Shown one piece after another: positions 1-7,719 of a stretch of DNA of 64,000 bases. Made by a program: the position numbers and the translations under genes. The first letter of the stretch is position 1; the number at the start of each line of letters is the position of its first letter. The notes under the pieces were generated by a model. The model saw only the letters and a list, made by a program, of their open reading frames with translations. It was not told the origin of the DNA and searched no databases. The stretch covers positions 836,863 to 900,862 of the forward strand of contig NZ_JAJKFK010000001.1 of the NCBI RefSeq assembly GCF_021653975.1, read 5' to 3'. The stretch comes from Amycolatopsis sp. GM8. Its GTDB lineage: Bacteria; Actinomycetota; Actinomycetes; Mycobacteriales; Pseudonocardiaceae.

Positions 1-1138
1 CCGCGATGTCGACCTCGTGGTCCAGCTGGATGACCCCGATCGCACCGAGCACCCGCACGTCGGCGACCCCCGGCTGGTCCGCCACGCCGGCCAGGCCCGC
101 GCGCAGGCCCGTTTCGATCCGCCGCACGGTACCCGGCCAGTCCTGGCCCAGCAGCAGGTCGATCGAGGAGTTCGCGACCGCGGCGGTCAGCGGGTTGCCC
201 ATGAACGTCGGGCCGTGCGCGAGCACCGGCAGCTCACCACGGGAGATCCCCGCGGCGACCTCCGGCGTGCACAACGCGGCGGCCATGCTGAGGTAACCGC
301 CGGTCAGCGCCTTGCCCAGGCAGAACACGTCCGGCGTGACGCCCGCGTGTTCGGCGGCGAACAGCGTGCCCGTGCGCCCGAAGCCGGTCGCGATCTCGTC
401 GAAGATCAGCAGCACGTCGTGCGCCTCGGTCAGCTCGCGCAGCGCGCGCAGGTAGCCGGGGTTGTGGAAGCGCATCCCGCCCGCGCCCTGCACGACGGGC
501 TCGACGATGACGGCGGCCAGTTCGTCGGCGTGCTCCTCGATCGCGCGCGCCAGAATGTCCACATAGGACTCGTCGACGGGCGTATCGAACCCGCGGGGCG
601 GTTCGGGCACGAACACCTGCTCGGGCAGCACCCCGCGCCACAGCGAGTGCATGCCGCCGTCCGGGTCGCACACGCTCATCGGCTGGAAGGTGTCCCCGTG
701 GTAGCCGCCGCGCCAGGTCAGCAGGCGGCGCTTTCCCTTGCGTCCCACCGATTGCCAGTACTGCAGGCACATCTTCACCGCGACCTCGACCGAGACCGAG
801 CCGGAGTCGCACAGGAAGACGTGCTCCAGCCCCGGCGGGGTCAGCTCGGCGAGCTTGGTGGCGAGCCGGATCGCGGGCTCGTTCGTGAGCCCGCCGAACA
901 TGACATGACTCATCCGGCCGGCCTGCTCCGCGAGGGCGGCGTCGAGCACCGGGTGCCGGTAGCCGTGGATCGCCGCCCACCACGACGACATGCCGTCGAC
1001 CAGCTCGCGGCCGTCGGCCAGCCGCAGCCGCACCCCCGACGCTTCGGTCACCAGCAGCGGCTCCCCCTGGCCCGGCATCGGGCCGTAGGGGTGCCACACA
1101 TGGTGCGCGTCGAGGGCGAGCAGCTGGGCGGGGTCCAC
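1..1138 (-). CDS. bioA: BioA, adenosylmethionine-8-amino-7-oxononanoate aminotransferase (3' end cut by window)
   Basis: PLP-dependent transaminase of biotin synthesis that converts 8-amino-7-oxononanoate to 7,8-diaminononanoate with S-adenosylmethionine as amino donor, in the cytoplasm. The frame begins [19 protein letters not shown], shows the family blocks [22 protein letters not shown] and [11 protein letters not shown], and has the PLP lysine in [11 protein letters not shown]. About 379 codons are present and the C-terminus runs off the window edge. I chose the GTG with AGGG eight bases upstream; an in-frame GTG at 1147 has no usable ribosome site. The gene lies 22 bp downstream of the P450 in the same direction, so the two are probably co-transcribed. 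The family call is secure from the blocks; operon membership is inferred from spacing. Confidence 0.93.
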   Translation of the reverse strand, partial: MDPAQLLALDAHHVWHPYGPMPGQGEPLLVTEASGVRLRLADGRELVDGMSSWWAAIHGYRHPVLDAALAEQAGRMSHVMFGGLTNEPAIRLATKLAELTPPGLEHVFLCDSGSVSVEVAVKMCLQYWQSVGRKGKRRLLTWRGGYHGDTFQPMSVCDPDGGMHSLWRGVLPEQVFVPEPPRGFDTPVDESYVDILARAIEEHADELAAVIVEPVVQGAGGMRFHNPGYLRALRELTEAHDVLLIFDEIATGFGRTGTLFAAEHAGVTPDVFCLGKALTGGYLSMAAALCTPEVAAGISRGELPVLAHGPTFMGNPLTAAVANSSIDLLLGQDWPGTVRRIETGLRAGLAGVADQPGVADVRVLGAIGVIQLDHEVDIA

Positions 1139-1160
1139 GCCCCGCACCCTACGTCTGGTT

Positions 1161-2369
1161 TCAGCCCAGCCGGACCGGCAGGGTCTCCAGGCCGTGGATG
1201 AGCGTGCTGTCCCGCCAGCGCAGCTCCCCCGGCGCGCCGTCGAGTTCGATGGTGCCGAACCGGGCCAGCAGCTTGCCGATCGCGATCTCGGCCTCCAGCC
1301 GCGCGAGCGGGGCGCCGACGCAGTAGTGGATGCCGTGCCCGAACGCCAGATGGCCACCGGTGGGCCGGGTGACGTCCAGCTCGCCTGGATCGGGGAACCG
1401 CGCGGGATCGTGGTTGGCGCCCAGCAGGGACACCAGGACGAACTGGTGCGCCGGGATCTCCACCTCGCCGACCCGCACGGGTTCGACGGTGAACCGCAGA
1501 GTCGCGACGTTGATCGGGCCGTCGAAGCGCAGGAACTCCTCGACCGCGCCGGGCAGCAGCGCCGGGTCCGCGCGCAGCGCCTCGAGCTGCGCGGGCCGTT
1601 CGAGCAGCGCGCGCACGCCGTTGGCGATGAGGTTGACCGTGGTCTCGTGCCCGGCGACGAGCAGCAGGAACGCCATCGAGATCAGCTCGACCTCGGACAG
1701 CTGGTCGCCTTCCTCGGACACATGCACCAGGTCGGACAGCAGGTCCTCGGTCGGCTCGGCGCGCTTGGCGGCGACGAGCTCGGCGAGATAGGCGGCCAGT
1801 GCCGTGGAACTGGCCTGCAGCTGCTCGGGCGCCCCGGACGAGAGGATCGTGTTGGACCAGGTGCGGAACTTCTCCTGGTCTTCGGTGCGCACCCCGAGCA
1901 GCTCGCAGATGACGGTGATCGGGAGCGGGAACGCGTAGGCGTCCAGCAGGTCGACGCGGCCGGTGGTGGCGATCGACTCGAGCAGTTCGTCGGCGATCTG
2001 CTCGATACGCGGACGCAGCCGCGCCACCGTGCGCGCGGTGAACGCCTTGTTCACGAGCTTGCGCAGCCGGGTGTGGTCCGGCGGGTCCATGTTGAGCATG
2101 TGCGAGGCGAGGGACGAGGCGAACACGGGGCCGTTGGTGTTGTTGCTGTTGGCCTGGAACAGCTCGCGGGCGCGGTTGTTGTCCTTGCTCAGCCGGGGAT
2201 CGGCGAGCAGCGCCTTGGCGTCGGCGTAGCCGGTGACGAGCCAGACCTTGAGTCCGCGGGGCATCACCGCCTGCCGGACCGGGCTCTCGGCCCGTAGCCG
2301 CTCGTAGAACGCGTGCGGGTTGCCGGAGAAATCGCTGTCGAGCCGGACCGGTTCGTCGAGCAGCCGCAT
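1161..2369 (-). CDS. Cytochrome P450 (CYP107-like)
   Basis: Soluble heme monooxygenase of 402 residues, the usual length of an actinobacterial class I P450 that takes electrons from a ferredoxin. Visible landmarks are the I-helix oxygen-activation motif AGHETT (residues 239-244), the K-helix ExxR (E278 to R281) and the heme loop [10 protein letters not shown] (343-352) with the thiolate ligand Cys350. It has no membrane anchor. It starts at ATG with a purine-rich AAAGG/GAGGC stretch upstream. It lies directly upstream of bioA, as the P450 BioI does in the Bacillus biotin operon, so a role in making a pimeloyl precursor is possible. Sequence alone does not fix the substrate, and a secondary-metabolite or xenobiotic P450 is equally possible. 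Confidence 0.92.
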   Translation of the reverse strand: MRLLDEPVRLDSDFSGNPHAFYERLRAESPVRQAVMPRGLKVWLVTGYADAKALLADPRLSKDNNRARELFQANSNNTNGPVFASSLASHMLNMDPPDHTRLRKLVNKAFTARTVARLRPRIEQIADELLESIATTGRVDLLDAYAFPLPITVICELLGVRTEDQEKFRTWSNTILSSGAPEQLQASSTALAAYLAELVAAKRAEPTEDLLSDLVHVSEEGDQLSEVELISMAFLLLVAGHETTVNLIANGVRALLERPAQLEALRADPALLPGAVEEFLRFDGPINVATLRFTVEPVRVGEVEIPAHQFVLVSLLGANHDPARFPDPGELDVTRPTGGHLAFGHGIHYCVGAPLARLEAEIAIGKLLARFGTIELDGAPGELRWRDSTLIHGLETLPVRLG

Positions 2370-2464
2370 TGCCTCGTTGCCTTTCGTTCAGCCGTTGATA
2401 CCCGGACAACGGATCAACGGCGCTCATCGTGCCCGCTTCCCCCGATGGGGGACAATCGACGATC

Positions 2465-3088
2465 ATGAGGTACCGCCCGATCTCCTTCGACCGGCTCGCC
2501 ACCGAGCTGACCGAACGGATCCTCGCCCTGCCCGGGACGCCGTGGGTGCGAGTGGCGGTCGACGGCGCGCTGGACACCCGCGCACTGGCGGACGCGCTGG
2601 TGGATCCGTTGCGTGTCAACGGCCGCGCCGTCCTGCGGGTGTCCACTGTGGATTTCCTGCGGCCGGCCTCACTGCGGTTCGAGAAGGGCAAGGAGGATCC
2701 CGAGGCGCGGTATTCCGCCTGGCTGGACGAAAACGCGCTGCGCCGTGAGGTGCTCAACCCGTTGTCCCCGGGCGGCGACGGGATGGTGCTGCCCGCGCTG
2801 TGGGACGCCGAACGCGATCGCGCCACCCGGCTGGACAGGGTTTCGCTGCCCGCCGGCGGAATCCTCGTCGCCGACGGCGAACTGCTGCTCGGACGCGGCC
2901 TGCCGTTCGAGCTGACCGTGCACCTTTCGGTGTCGCCCAACGCTTTGCGCCGCCGTCTGCCCGATGGCGAGCACTGGGCGCTGCCGGCTTTCGCCCGGTA
3001 CGAGGAGGAAGTGCGACCGGCGGAGGCGGCCGACATCCTGGTCCGCGTGGACGATCCCCGGCATCCGGCGGTCGCGGCCCCGGTGTGA
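2465..3088 (+). CDS. Uridine kinase-like protein without a P-loop
   Basis: Protein of 207 residues that resembles the uridine kinase/P-loop NTPase family in its central and C-terminal parts (DFLRPASLRFEKGKEDPEA, then GILVADGELLLGRGLPFELT). The position where the Walker A loop should be reads VAVDGALDTRALADAL, with no GxxGxGK(S/T). ATP binding in the usual way is therefore doubtful. As I recall, similar proteins without a P-loop are common in actinobacteria, annotated as uridine kinase. The ATG at 2465 is preferred over an upstream in-frame start at 2429 because a -10-like GACAAT lies eight bases before it. It is divergent from the P450, with 95 bp between the starts, and ends 14 bp from the convergent pimB. 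Confidence 0.7.
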   Translation: MRYRPISFDRLATELTERILALPGTPWVRVAVDGALDTRALADALVDPLRVNGRAVLRVSTVDFLRPASLRFEKGKEDPEARYSAWLDENALRREVLNPLSPGGDGMVLPALWDAERDRATRLDRVSLPAGGILVADGELLLGRGLPFELTVHLSVSPNALRRRLPDGEHWALPAFARYEEEVRPAEAADILVRVDDPRHPAVAAPV

Positions 3089-3102
3089 CCGGCGAGGGTC
3101 GG

Positions 3103-4242
3103 TCAGGCGCCGGTCAGCAAGGTCTGCAGGCGGGCTGCCAAGTGGTCCCAGCGCCAGTGCTCGCTGACCCACGCCCGGCCGGCGTCACCCATCTTGCGGG
3201 CCCGCGCCGGATCGGCGAGCAGCTGGGCCAGCGTCTCCACGAGCTGCGTGACATCGCGACCGTCGACCACATGCCCGGTGACCTCGTCCAGCACGGTTTC
3301 CGGCGCGCCACCGGAACGGCCGGCGACCACCGGCAGACCGGTCGCCGAGGCCTCCAGGTAGACCAGCCCCAGCCCCTCCACGTCGAGACCCCTGCCACGC
3401 GTGCGCGCCGGCATCGCGAACACGTCCCCGGCCGCGTAGTGCGCGGGCAGCTCCGGCCACGGCACCGAACCGGTGAACACGACATCGCTTTCGAGGTCCA
3501 GCTCGTGGACGAGGCGTTCAAGCGTCTTTCGGTACGGACCGCCGCCGACCACGAGCAGCGCGACGTCCGGAATCCGCTTCTGCAGCTCGGGAAGCGCGTA
3601 GACGAGCATGTCCTGGCCCTTGCGTGGCACCAGACGGGACACGCACACGACCGTGGGCCGGTCGCCCAGGTCGTGCCGGGCGCGGATCTCCTCGCGCGCG
3701 CCGTCGTCGGGCCGGAACAGCTCGACATCCACTCCGGACGGCAGATGCTCCAAGCCCGCCATCGGACCGAACGCGGACGCGAATCGGCGGCGGGTGTACT
3801 CGCTGATGTAGGTGACGACATCCGTCGTGTTACCAATGCGGCGCAACGCGTGCCACGCGCCCGGCACCATCGACCAGCCGACCTCGTGCCCGTGCGTGGA
3901 GGCGACCACCCGCCGCGCGCCGGCCGATCGCAGTGCGGGCGCCAGCAGCGCGAGCGGCGCGGCGGCGCCGAACCACACCGAATCGCAGTTCTCCGCGCGC
4001 ACGATCTCCTTGGCGCGTTTGAGCACGTCGGGGGTCGGCAGCATCAGCGAGGTCGGGTGCCGCACGATCTCGAACGGCGCGGCCTCGTCGAACTCCGGAT
4101 GCGAACCGGACGCCGAGCGCCACGACGGGGCGTAAACGACCAGGTCCTCCGGTGGCAGCCGCCGGGCCAGCGAGTCGAGATAGTTCTGGATCCCTCCCGG
4201 GCGGGGCGGGAAATCGTTGGTCACGAGCAGAGTCCGGGCCAC
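3103..4242 (-). CDS. pimB: PimB', GDP-mannose-dependent phosphatidylinositol monomannoside mannosyltransferase
   Basis: GT4 glycosyltransferase of 379 residues that adds the second mannose to phosphatidylinositol mannoside on the cytoplasmic face of the membrane (PIM/lipomannan synthesis). The N-terminal Rossmann half starts MARTLLVTNDFPPRPGGIQNY with the acceptor-site glycine loop. The C-terminal half has CVSRLVPRKGQDML and the donor-site E-x7-E (EGLGLVYLE, about residue 290). The length and position beside an Rv2190c-like hydrolase match PimB' (Rv2188c). The GTG start has TAATCT six bases upstream and no Shine-Dalgarno sequence, so the transcript is probably leaderless. Assignment to PimB' rather than a related GT4 mannosyltransferase rests on synteny plus similarity. 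Confidence 0.88.
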   Translation of the reverse strand: MARTLLVTNDFPPRPGGIQNYLDSLARRLPPEDLVVYAPSWRSASGSHPEFDEAAPFEIVRHPTSLMLPTPDVLKRAKEIVRAENCDSVWFGAAAPLALLAPALRSAGARRVVASTHGHEVGWSMVPGAWHALRRIGNTTDVVTYISEYTRRRFASAFGPMAGLEHLPSGVDVELFRPDDGAREEIRARHDLGDRPTVVCVSRLVPRKGQDMLVYALPELQKRIPDVALLVVGGGPYRKTLERLVHELDLESDVVFTGSVPWPELPAHYAAGDVFAMPARTRGRGLDVEGLGLVYLEASATGLPVVAGRSGGAPETVLDEVTGHVVDGRDVTQLVETLAQLLADPARARKMGDAGRAWVSEHWRWDHLAARLQTLLTGA

Positions 4243-4283
4243 GGTGGGAGATTACCGGCCACGTGGTGATGCCCCAGCGCAGA

Positions 4284-4320
4284 CCAGGGGCGGCACCGCG
4301 CGCACGGTGTCCGCCCCTGG
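4284..4320 (-). terminator. Hairpin terminator after the NlpC/P60 gene
   Basis: A 10 bp GC-rich stem (CCAGGGGCGG / CCGCCCCTGG) encloses an inner CACCG/CGGTG pairing. It lies just downstream of the NlpC/P60 stop and before the pimB start. There is no U-tract, which is usual for actinobacterial terminators. Confidence 0.6.
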
Positions 4321-4336
4321 CCGAGTCCACGAAAGG

Positions 4337-5389
4337 TCAGTAGGCGACCCGGCGGGCTCCTGAATAGTCGTTCTGCAGCGGCGAGATCTTCACGACGTCA
4401 CCGGTGTCGGGCGCGTGCACCATCTTGCCGTCGCCGAGGTAGATCCCGACGTGGTGCACGGGCGAGCCGAAGAACACGAGGTCACCCGGCTGCAGCTGGG
4501 ATCGCGAAACCGCCATGCCGGTGCCGGACTGGGCCTGGCTCGTGCGCGGCAGGCTGATCCCGGCCTTGCCGTAGGAGTACAGCGTCAGACCCGAGCAGTC
4601 GAACGTCGAGGGACCGGTCGCCCCCCACACGTAGCTGCTGCCGAGCTTGCTGAGCGCGACGTTGATCGCCTGCTGTGCGGCCGAACTGGGCGCCGGGAGG
4701 TTCGGCGCCGCGCCACCGGTGTCGCGCTGGGCGGCGCGGTCGGCGTTACTGAGCCGGCTGCTCAGCTGCTGCAGCTGGTTGACCTGCGCCTGGAGCGCGG
4801 CGGAGCGCGTGTTCAGGTCGTTGAGCAGCTGCGCCGCCTGGTCCGAGGCCGTCTGGGCCCGGTTGCGGGCGTCCGTGGCCTGCTGGGCGGCGGACGCCGC
4901 GGTGTTGACCGCGTCGGTGTAGTTCTGCAGCGCCCGGTTCTTGTCGTCGGCCAGCACGGACAGCGCCGAGGACCGGTCCAGGAAGTCCTGCGCCGAGGTG
5001 CCGGTCAGCAGGGCGGACATCCTGTTCATCTCCGCGCCGCTGATGAACGACGCGTCGGTGAACTGGTCGACCACGACCTGGAAGCGTTCCTTGTCGGCCT
5101 GCGCCGCCTGCATCCGCTGGTTCGCGGCGGCGATGTCGCCGTTCGCCCTGGCGAGGTCGCCCTGCTTGGCGTTGAAATTGTCCTGCGCCTGCAGCTTCTG
5201 CTCGTTCAGCTGCTCGGCCTGCTGGGCGGCGGCCCGGTACTGGGCCAGCGCGTCGGCGGAGTTGGTGGGGGGATTCTGGAGGGCGGGGAGGGTGATCGCG
5301 CTGGCTGGACCACCAACGCTGACCGCGGTGATGACCGCGGTGGCTGCGATGGCTCCTGCGATCACGCGCTTGATCGGTTGCGACTGCAC
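4337..5389 (-). CDS. Secreted NlpC/P60 peptidoglycan hydrolase with coiled coil (Rv2190c-like)
   Basis: Exported endopeptidase of 350 residues, predicted to cut the D-Glu to meso-DAP bond in peptidoglycan stems. It has a signal peptide (KRVIAGAIAATAVITAV ending near ASA), then a long Ala/Gln-rich coiled coil (about residues 40-225). A C-terminal NlpC/P60 domain carries the catalytic Cys in TFDCSGL and the His residues in HHVGIYLGDG and VHAP. The GTG start is chosen because an AAAGGAG lies 11 bases upstream and it places the signal peptide at the N-terminus; the frame stays open upstream to 5524. Coiled coils in this family usually mask the catalytic site. It is next to pimB, as Rv2190c is near Rv2188c. 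Confidence 0.9.
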   Translation of the reverse strand: MQSQPIKRVIAGAIAATAVITAVSVGGPASAITLPALQNPPTNSADALAQYRAAAQQAEQLNEQKLQAQDNFNAKQGDLARANGDIAAANQRMQAAQADKERFQVVVDQFTDASFISGAEMNRMSALLTGTSAQDFLDRSSALSVLADDKNRALQNYTDAVNTAASAAQQATDARNRAQTASDQAAQLLNDLNTRSAALQAQVNQLQQLSSRLSNADRAAQRDTGGAAPNLPAPSSAAQQAINVALSKLGSSYVWGATGPSTFDCSGLTLYSYGKAGISLPRTSQAQSGTGMAVSRSQLQPGDLVFFGSPVHHVGIYLGDGKMVHAPDTGDVVKISPLQNDYSGARRVAY

Positions 5390-5682
5390 GCCGCGCGTGT
5401 CTCCTTTGCGGTCAGCCGCCTGCCGGTCGCCGCGCGCAGAGGTCGGGGGCCCTCTGCTCACCGGAGCGGGAAACTCACGCGTCCGGTGAACGGCATTCCC
5501 ATGATGTTCGCCTGATCCGGGCACGGAGATACCGCACCTGGGTCATGCACATACACCATGGTTCCGGCACAGCTCCCCGACAAAGCTGTTTCGGCGGCGA
5601 TCCCGCGTCGCTGTCGCGGGGGTGCGACGGCTGCCGTCCGCGAGATCTCGGCCAGGTTACGAAAGCAGGGCTGCCGCGTCCA
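5390..5682 (-). promoter_or_regulatory. Promoter and ~258-nt structured leader of the NlpC/P60 gene
   Basis: On the minus strand a TGGACG (5682-5677) and a TAACCT (5659-5654) are separated by exactly 17 bases, a good housekeeping promoter. It predicts a transcript start near 5647 and a leader of about 258 nt before the GTG. The leader has a GACGGC-T-GCCGTC palindrome (5626-5638) and a CCCGCG/CGCGGG stem (5602-5620). Leaders of NlpC/P60 and Rpf genes in actinobacteria often contain ydaO (c-di-AMP) riboswitches, but I could not find the diagnostic GGGGUGAAUC segment. The regulatory role is open. Confidence 0.5.
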
Positions 5683-5840
5683 GCGGGTGCCGGGTAAAAA
5701 CTCTCCGTAACGCGCCCTGATCCCGTTCGGACCAGCACGGACGGCGAGGGTGTGACCAAGGTAACAATCTCCAGCGTAATGGCTACTGACCGTTCACCGA
5801 CCTAAACGACCGTTTGTCGCTGACGAGGGACGAGTCCGCT
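5683..5840. other. Intergenic remainder upstream of the NlpC/P60 promoter
   Basis: No gene seen. Two GTAA-N-GTAA direct-repeat pairs (starting near 5693 and 5761) resemble binding sites of response regulators that control cell-wall hydrolases, but their spacing (13 and 15 bases) does not match the MtrA pattern I know. The rest is featureless. Confidence 0.3.
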
Positions 5841-6068
5841 TCACGCCGCATAATCCTGATGCCGATCGGTCATCGGCACGAGCCGGAGCCGCGGAATCAA
5901 CCCGCCCTCGGCGAGTGCCTCGATCGCGGTCAATTCCTCGTCGTCCCATTCGATTGCCGGAGGCGCGTTCAACAGCACACTGACCGCACAGTCCGCACAG
6001 CCGATTCCGCGCACCACGCAGCGGCCACAGTCGACGATCACGGTGTCGATCACGGTGTCTTCGTGCAT
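5841..6068 (-). CDS. Small conserved-type protein with two CxxC motifs
   Basis: Hypothetical protein of 75 residues starting MHEDTVIDTVIVDCGRC. It has two CxxC pairs (Cys14/17 and Cys24/27) separated by VVRGIG, the arrangement of a small zinc-binding ribbon, followed by an acidic helix (DDEELTAIEALAEGG) and a basic tail. The ATG is chosen for a perfect AAGGAG eight bases upstream; the frame is open to 6131 but without another ribosome site. It lies between the NlpC/P60 gene and the NYN gene, each more than 170 bp away, and is probably its own transcript. Metal binding is an inference from the cysteines and the function is unknown. Confidence 0.75.
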   Translation of the reverse strand: MHEDTVIDTVIVDCGRCVVRGIGCADCAVSVLLNAPPAIEWDDEELTAIEALAEGGLIPRLRLVPMTDRHQDYAA

Positions 6069-6135
6069 TTTCCTGTCTCCTTCTGCCTGCTCGGGCCGGA
6101 CAGGAAACACGGTAAAGGCACCCACCGACAATTTA

Positions 6136-6213
6136 CCGATGAGACCGAAAGCAAGCCGGCTCCAAAGGTGACCGGACCTGCCTGAACCGCTTGCTTTCGG
6201 TCGGTTCGGTATC
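6136..6213. repeat. 78-bp MITE-like palindromic element (copy 1)
   Basis: The two ends are 23 bp inverted repeats matching at 20 positions. The inner 13 bp (ACCGAAAGCAAGC at 6146 and GCTTGCTTTCGGT at 6191) are perfect. About 32 bp of non-repeated sequence lies between. The segment CCGACCGAAAGCARGC is shared with the elements at 9471 and 23226. No clear target duplication is visible. Confidence 0.6.
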
Positions 6214-6243
6214 TACCGGCACAGTTGGGCGCCTGTTCGAACG

Positions 6244-7629
6244 TTAGACCCGGCCGAGCCGTGTCAGCAGTACTGCGGAGGCGACCGGATGCGCGCCCGA
6301 ACTCCTGGTCGAATCGGCCACCGCGCGATCCGAAGTGGCGACCACCAGCGGCCGCCCCGACGGTTCGGCGGTGACGAGCGCGCGGATCACGTCGTCGGCC
6401 AGCACCCCCGGATCGGAGAACAGCACCCGGACCCCGCGCGGCGCCGCGGTCGGCACGGACAACACACCGGCCCCGTCGAACACGACAGTCACCTCGGCGC
6501 CCGTCCGCGAGGCGAGCGCGCCGAGCTGGCGCACGAGCCGGGTGCGCTGATCGGCCAGCGGCAGCTCGGGATAACCGGTCTTGCTGACGTTGTAACCGTC
6601 CACGATCAGATGCACGCTCGGCAGCGCCAGCAGGTGGTCCAGCGCGCCGGGATCGCGCACCTGGGTGCCCCGTCCGCCAGACGCGGACGCGCCGCGCACC
6701 GCGTCCGCGGGACGGCGGGTGCTGGACCCGAGCGACAGCTCCCGGCGCAGCCCGGCGACGGCGCCGTCGATGGTGTCGGCGAGCAGCGCGAGGCGCACCT
6801 CGTCCGCCTCCCGGGCCTCGCGCGCGGCCTGACGCGCGACCTCCGCGTCCACCACGGCACGCTCCGCCCGCGCCCGTTCCGTCGCCACCCGCTGCCGCTC
6901 GCGCTCCAGCTGGGCGGTCAGCGCGGCGAGCTCGGCATCGCGCCTGCCGTCGGCATCGGCAACGCCGGCCTCGGCCGCTTCCGCCGCGTCGCGAGCCTGG
7001 CGCAGCAGCGTGCCCTGCTCCCGCAGCCGGCCGCGCAGCTTGTTCAGCTCGTCCTCACGTTCGCGGCGCGTTTCCTCGACGGCGTCCAACGCCTGGGCCA
7101 GCTCCTGCTGGAGGCGGGCGAGCTCGTTTTCCAGCTTCTGGTTACGCGCCACCGCGGCATCCCGCTCCGCGCGCAGCGCCGTCTCGGCGGCGTTCTTCGC
7201 GACCAGCCGCACGCGGGACGTCGCACTCGACTCGCCGAGCAGGATCGCGGCTGTGGCAGCGACCACCGAGTCCTCGTGGTTGGGGTTGAGCGCGTCCTGA
7301 CGGTGCTCACGGACCCACTCCAGCACGGCCGTGCGGAACGCCGTCGAGTCCTGCAACGTCGTGAGCAGCGCCGTCGCGCCCAGCTTGGCGCGCTTGGCCG
7401 GGGCGAACTTCGCGACCGGGCGCAGCTGCTGGGGGACGTCGACCCGGGGCATCTTGCCCAGGGCTTCGGCGGCGAGCTCGGTGAGTCTGGCGCGCACGGG
7501 TTCCGGCAGGTCGCGCCAGGCGAAAGGCGGGGTTTGTTCGGCTGCCGGTTCCGCCTCCGGCCGCTGGGCAGCGTCGGAGCCGCGAAGACCGGGGTCTTCG
7601 GGCTCGGCGGCGTGCACTGAGGGCGGCAT
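6244..7629 (-). CDS. NYN (YacP-like) domain protein with long coiled coil
   Basis: Cytoplasmic protein of 461 residues, probably RNA-related. The first ~140 residues form a conserved helical region (AKRAKLGATALLTTLQD, then VREHRQDALNP). About residues 145-295 are an Arg/Glu/Ala-rich coiled coil. The C-terminal ~170 residues are a YacP-type NYN domain with LIVDGYNVSKTGYPEL, VVFDGAG and VVATSDRAV, the spaced acidic residues of PIN-like nucleases. I start it at the ATG with TACCCT six bases upstream, which makes it leaderless; the frame is open to a GTG at 7683 without either signal. It is divergent from the DnaQ/UvrC-like nuclease gene. Nuclease activity is inferred from the fold. Confidence 0.82.
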   Translation of the reverse strand: MPPSVHAAEPEDPGLRGSDAAQRPEAEPAAEQTPPFAWRDLPEPVRARLTELAAEALGKMPRVDVPQQLRPVAKFAPAKRAKLGATALLTTLQDSTAFRTAVLEWVREHRQDALNPNHEDSVVAATAAILLGESSATSRVRLVAKNAAETALRAERDAAVARNQKLENELARLQQELAQALDAVEETRREREDELNKLRGRLREQGTLLRQARDAAEAAEAGVADADGRRDAELAALTAQLERERQRVATERARAERAVVDAEVARQAAREAREADEVRLALLADTIDGAVAGLRRELSLGSSTRRPADAVRGASASGGRGTQVRDPGALDHLLALPSVHLIVDGYNVSKTGYPELPLADQRTRLVRQLGALASRTGAEVTVVFDGAGVLSVPTAAPRGVRVLFSDPGVLADDVIRALVTAEPSGRPLVVATSDRAVADSTRSSGAHPVASAVLLTRLGRV

Positions 7630-7719
7630 CCATCCAGGGTAGTCCGTCAGAGTTGAAGATCTCTCTCCCTGGGACTTCGGCACGCGGAATTGTCGGTGTC
7701 CTTACCTAGGGTGCCGATC

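Noticed and set aside
1048..3036. Long open frame of 662 codons on the minus strand
   Set aside because: It overlaps the P450, bioA start and uridine-kinase-like gene in other frames, has low-complexity Arg/Ala composition and no domain; open frames of this kind are common in high-GC DNA.
5390..5682. Canonical ydaO (c-di-AMP) riboswitch
   Set aside because: Gene context fits, but I could not locate the conserved GGGGUGAAUC segment; kept only as an open question.
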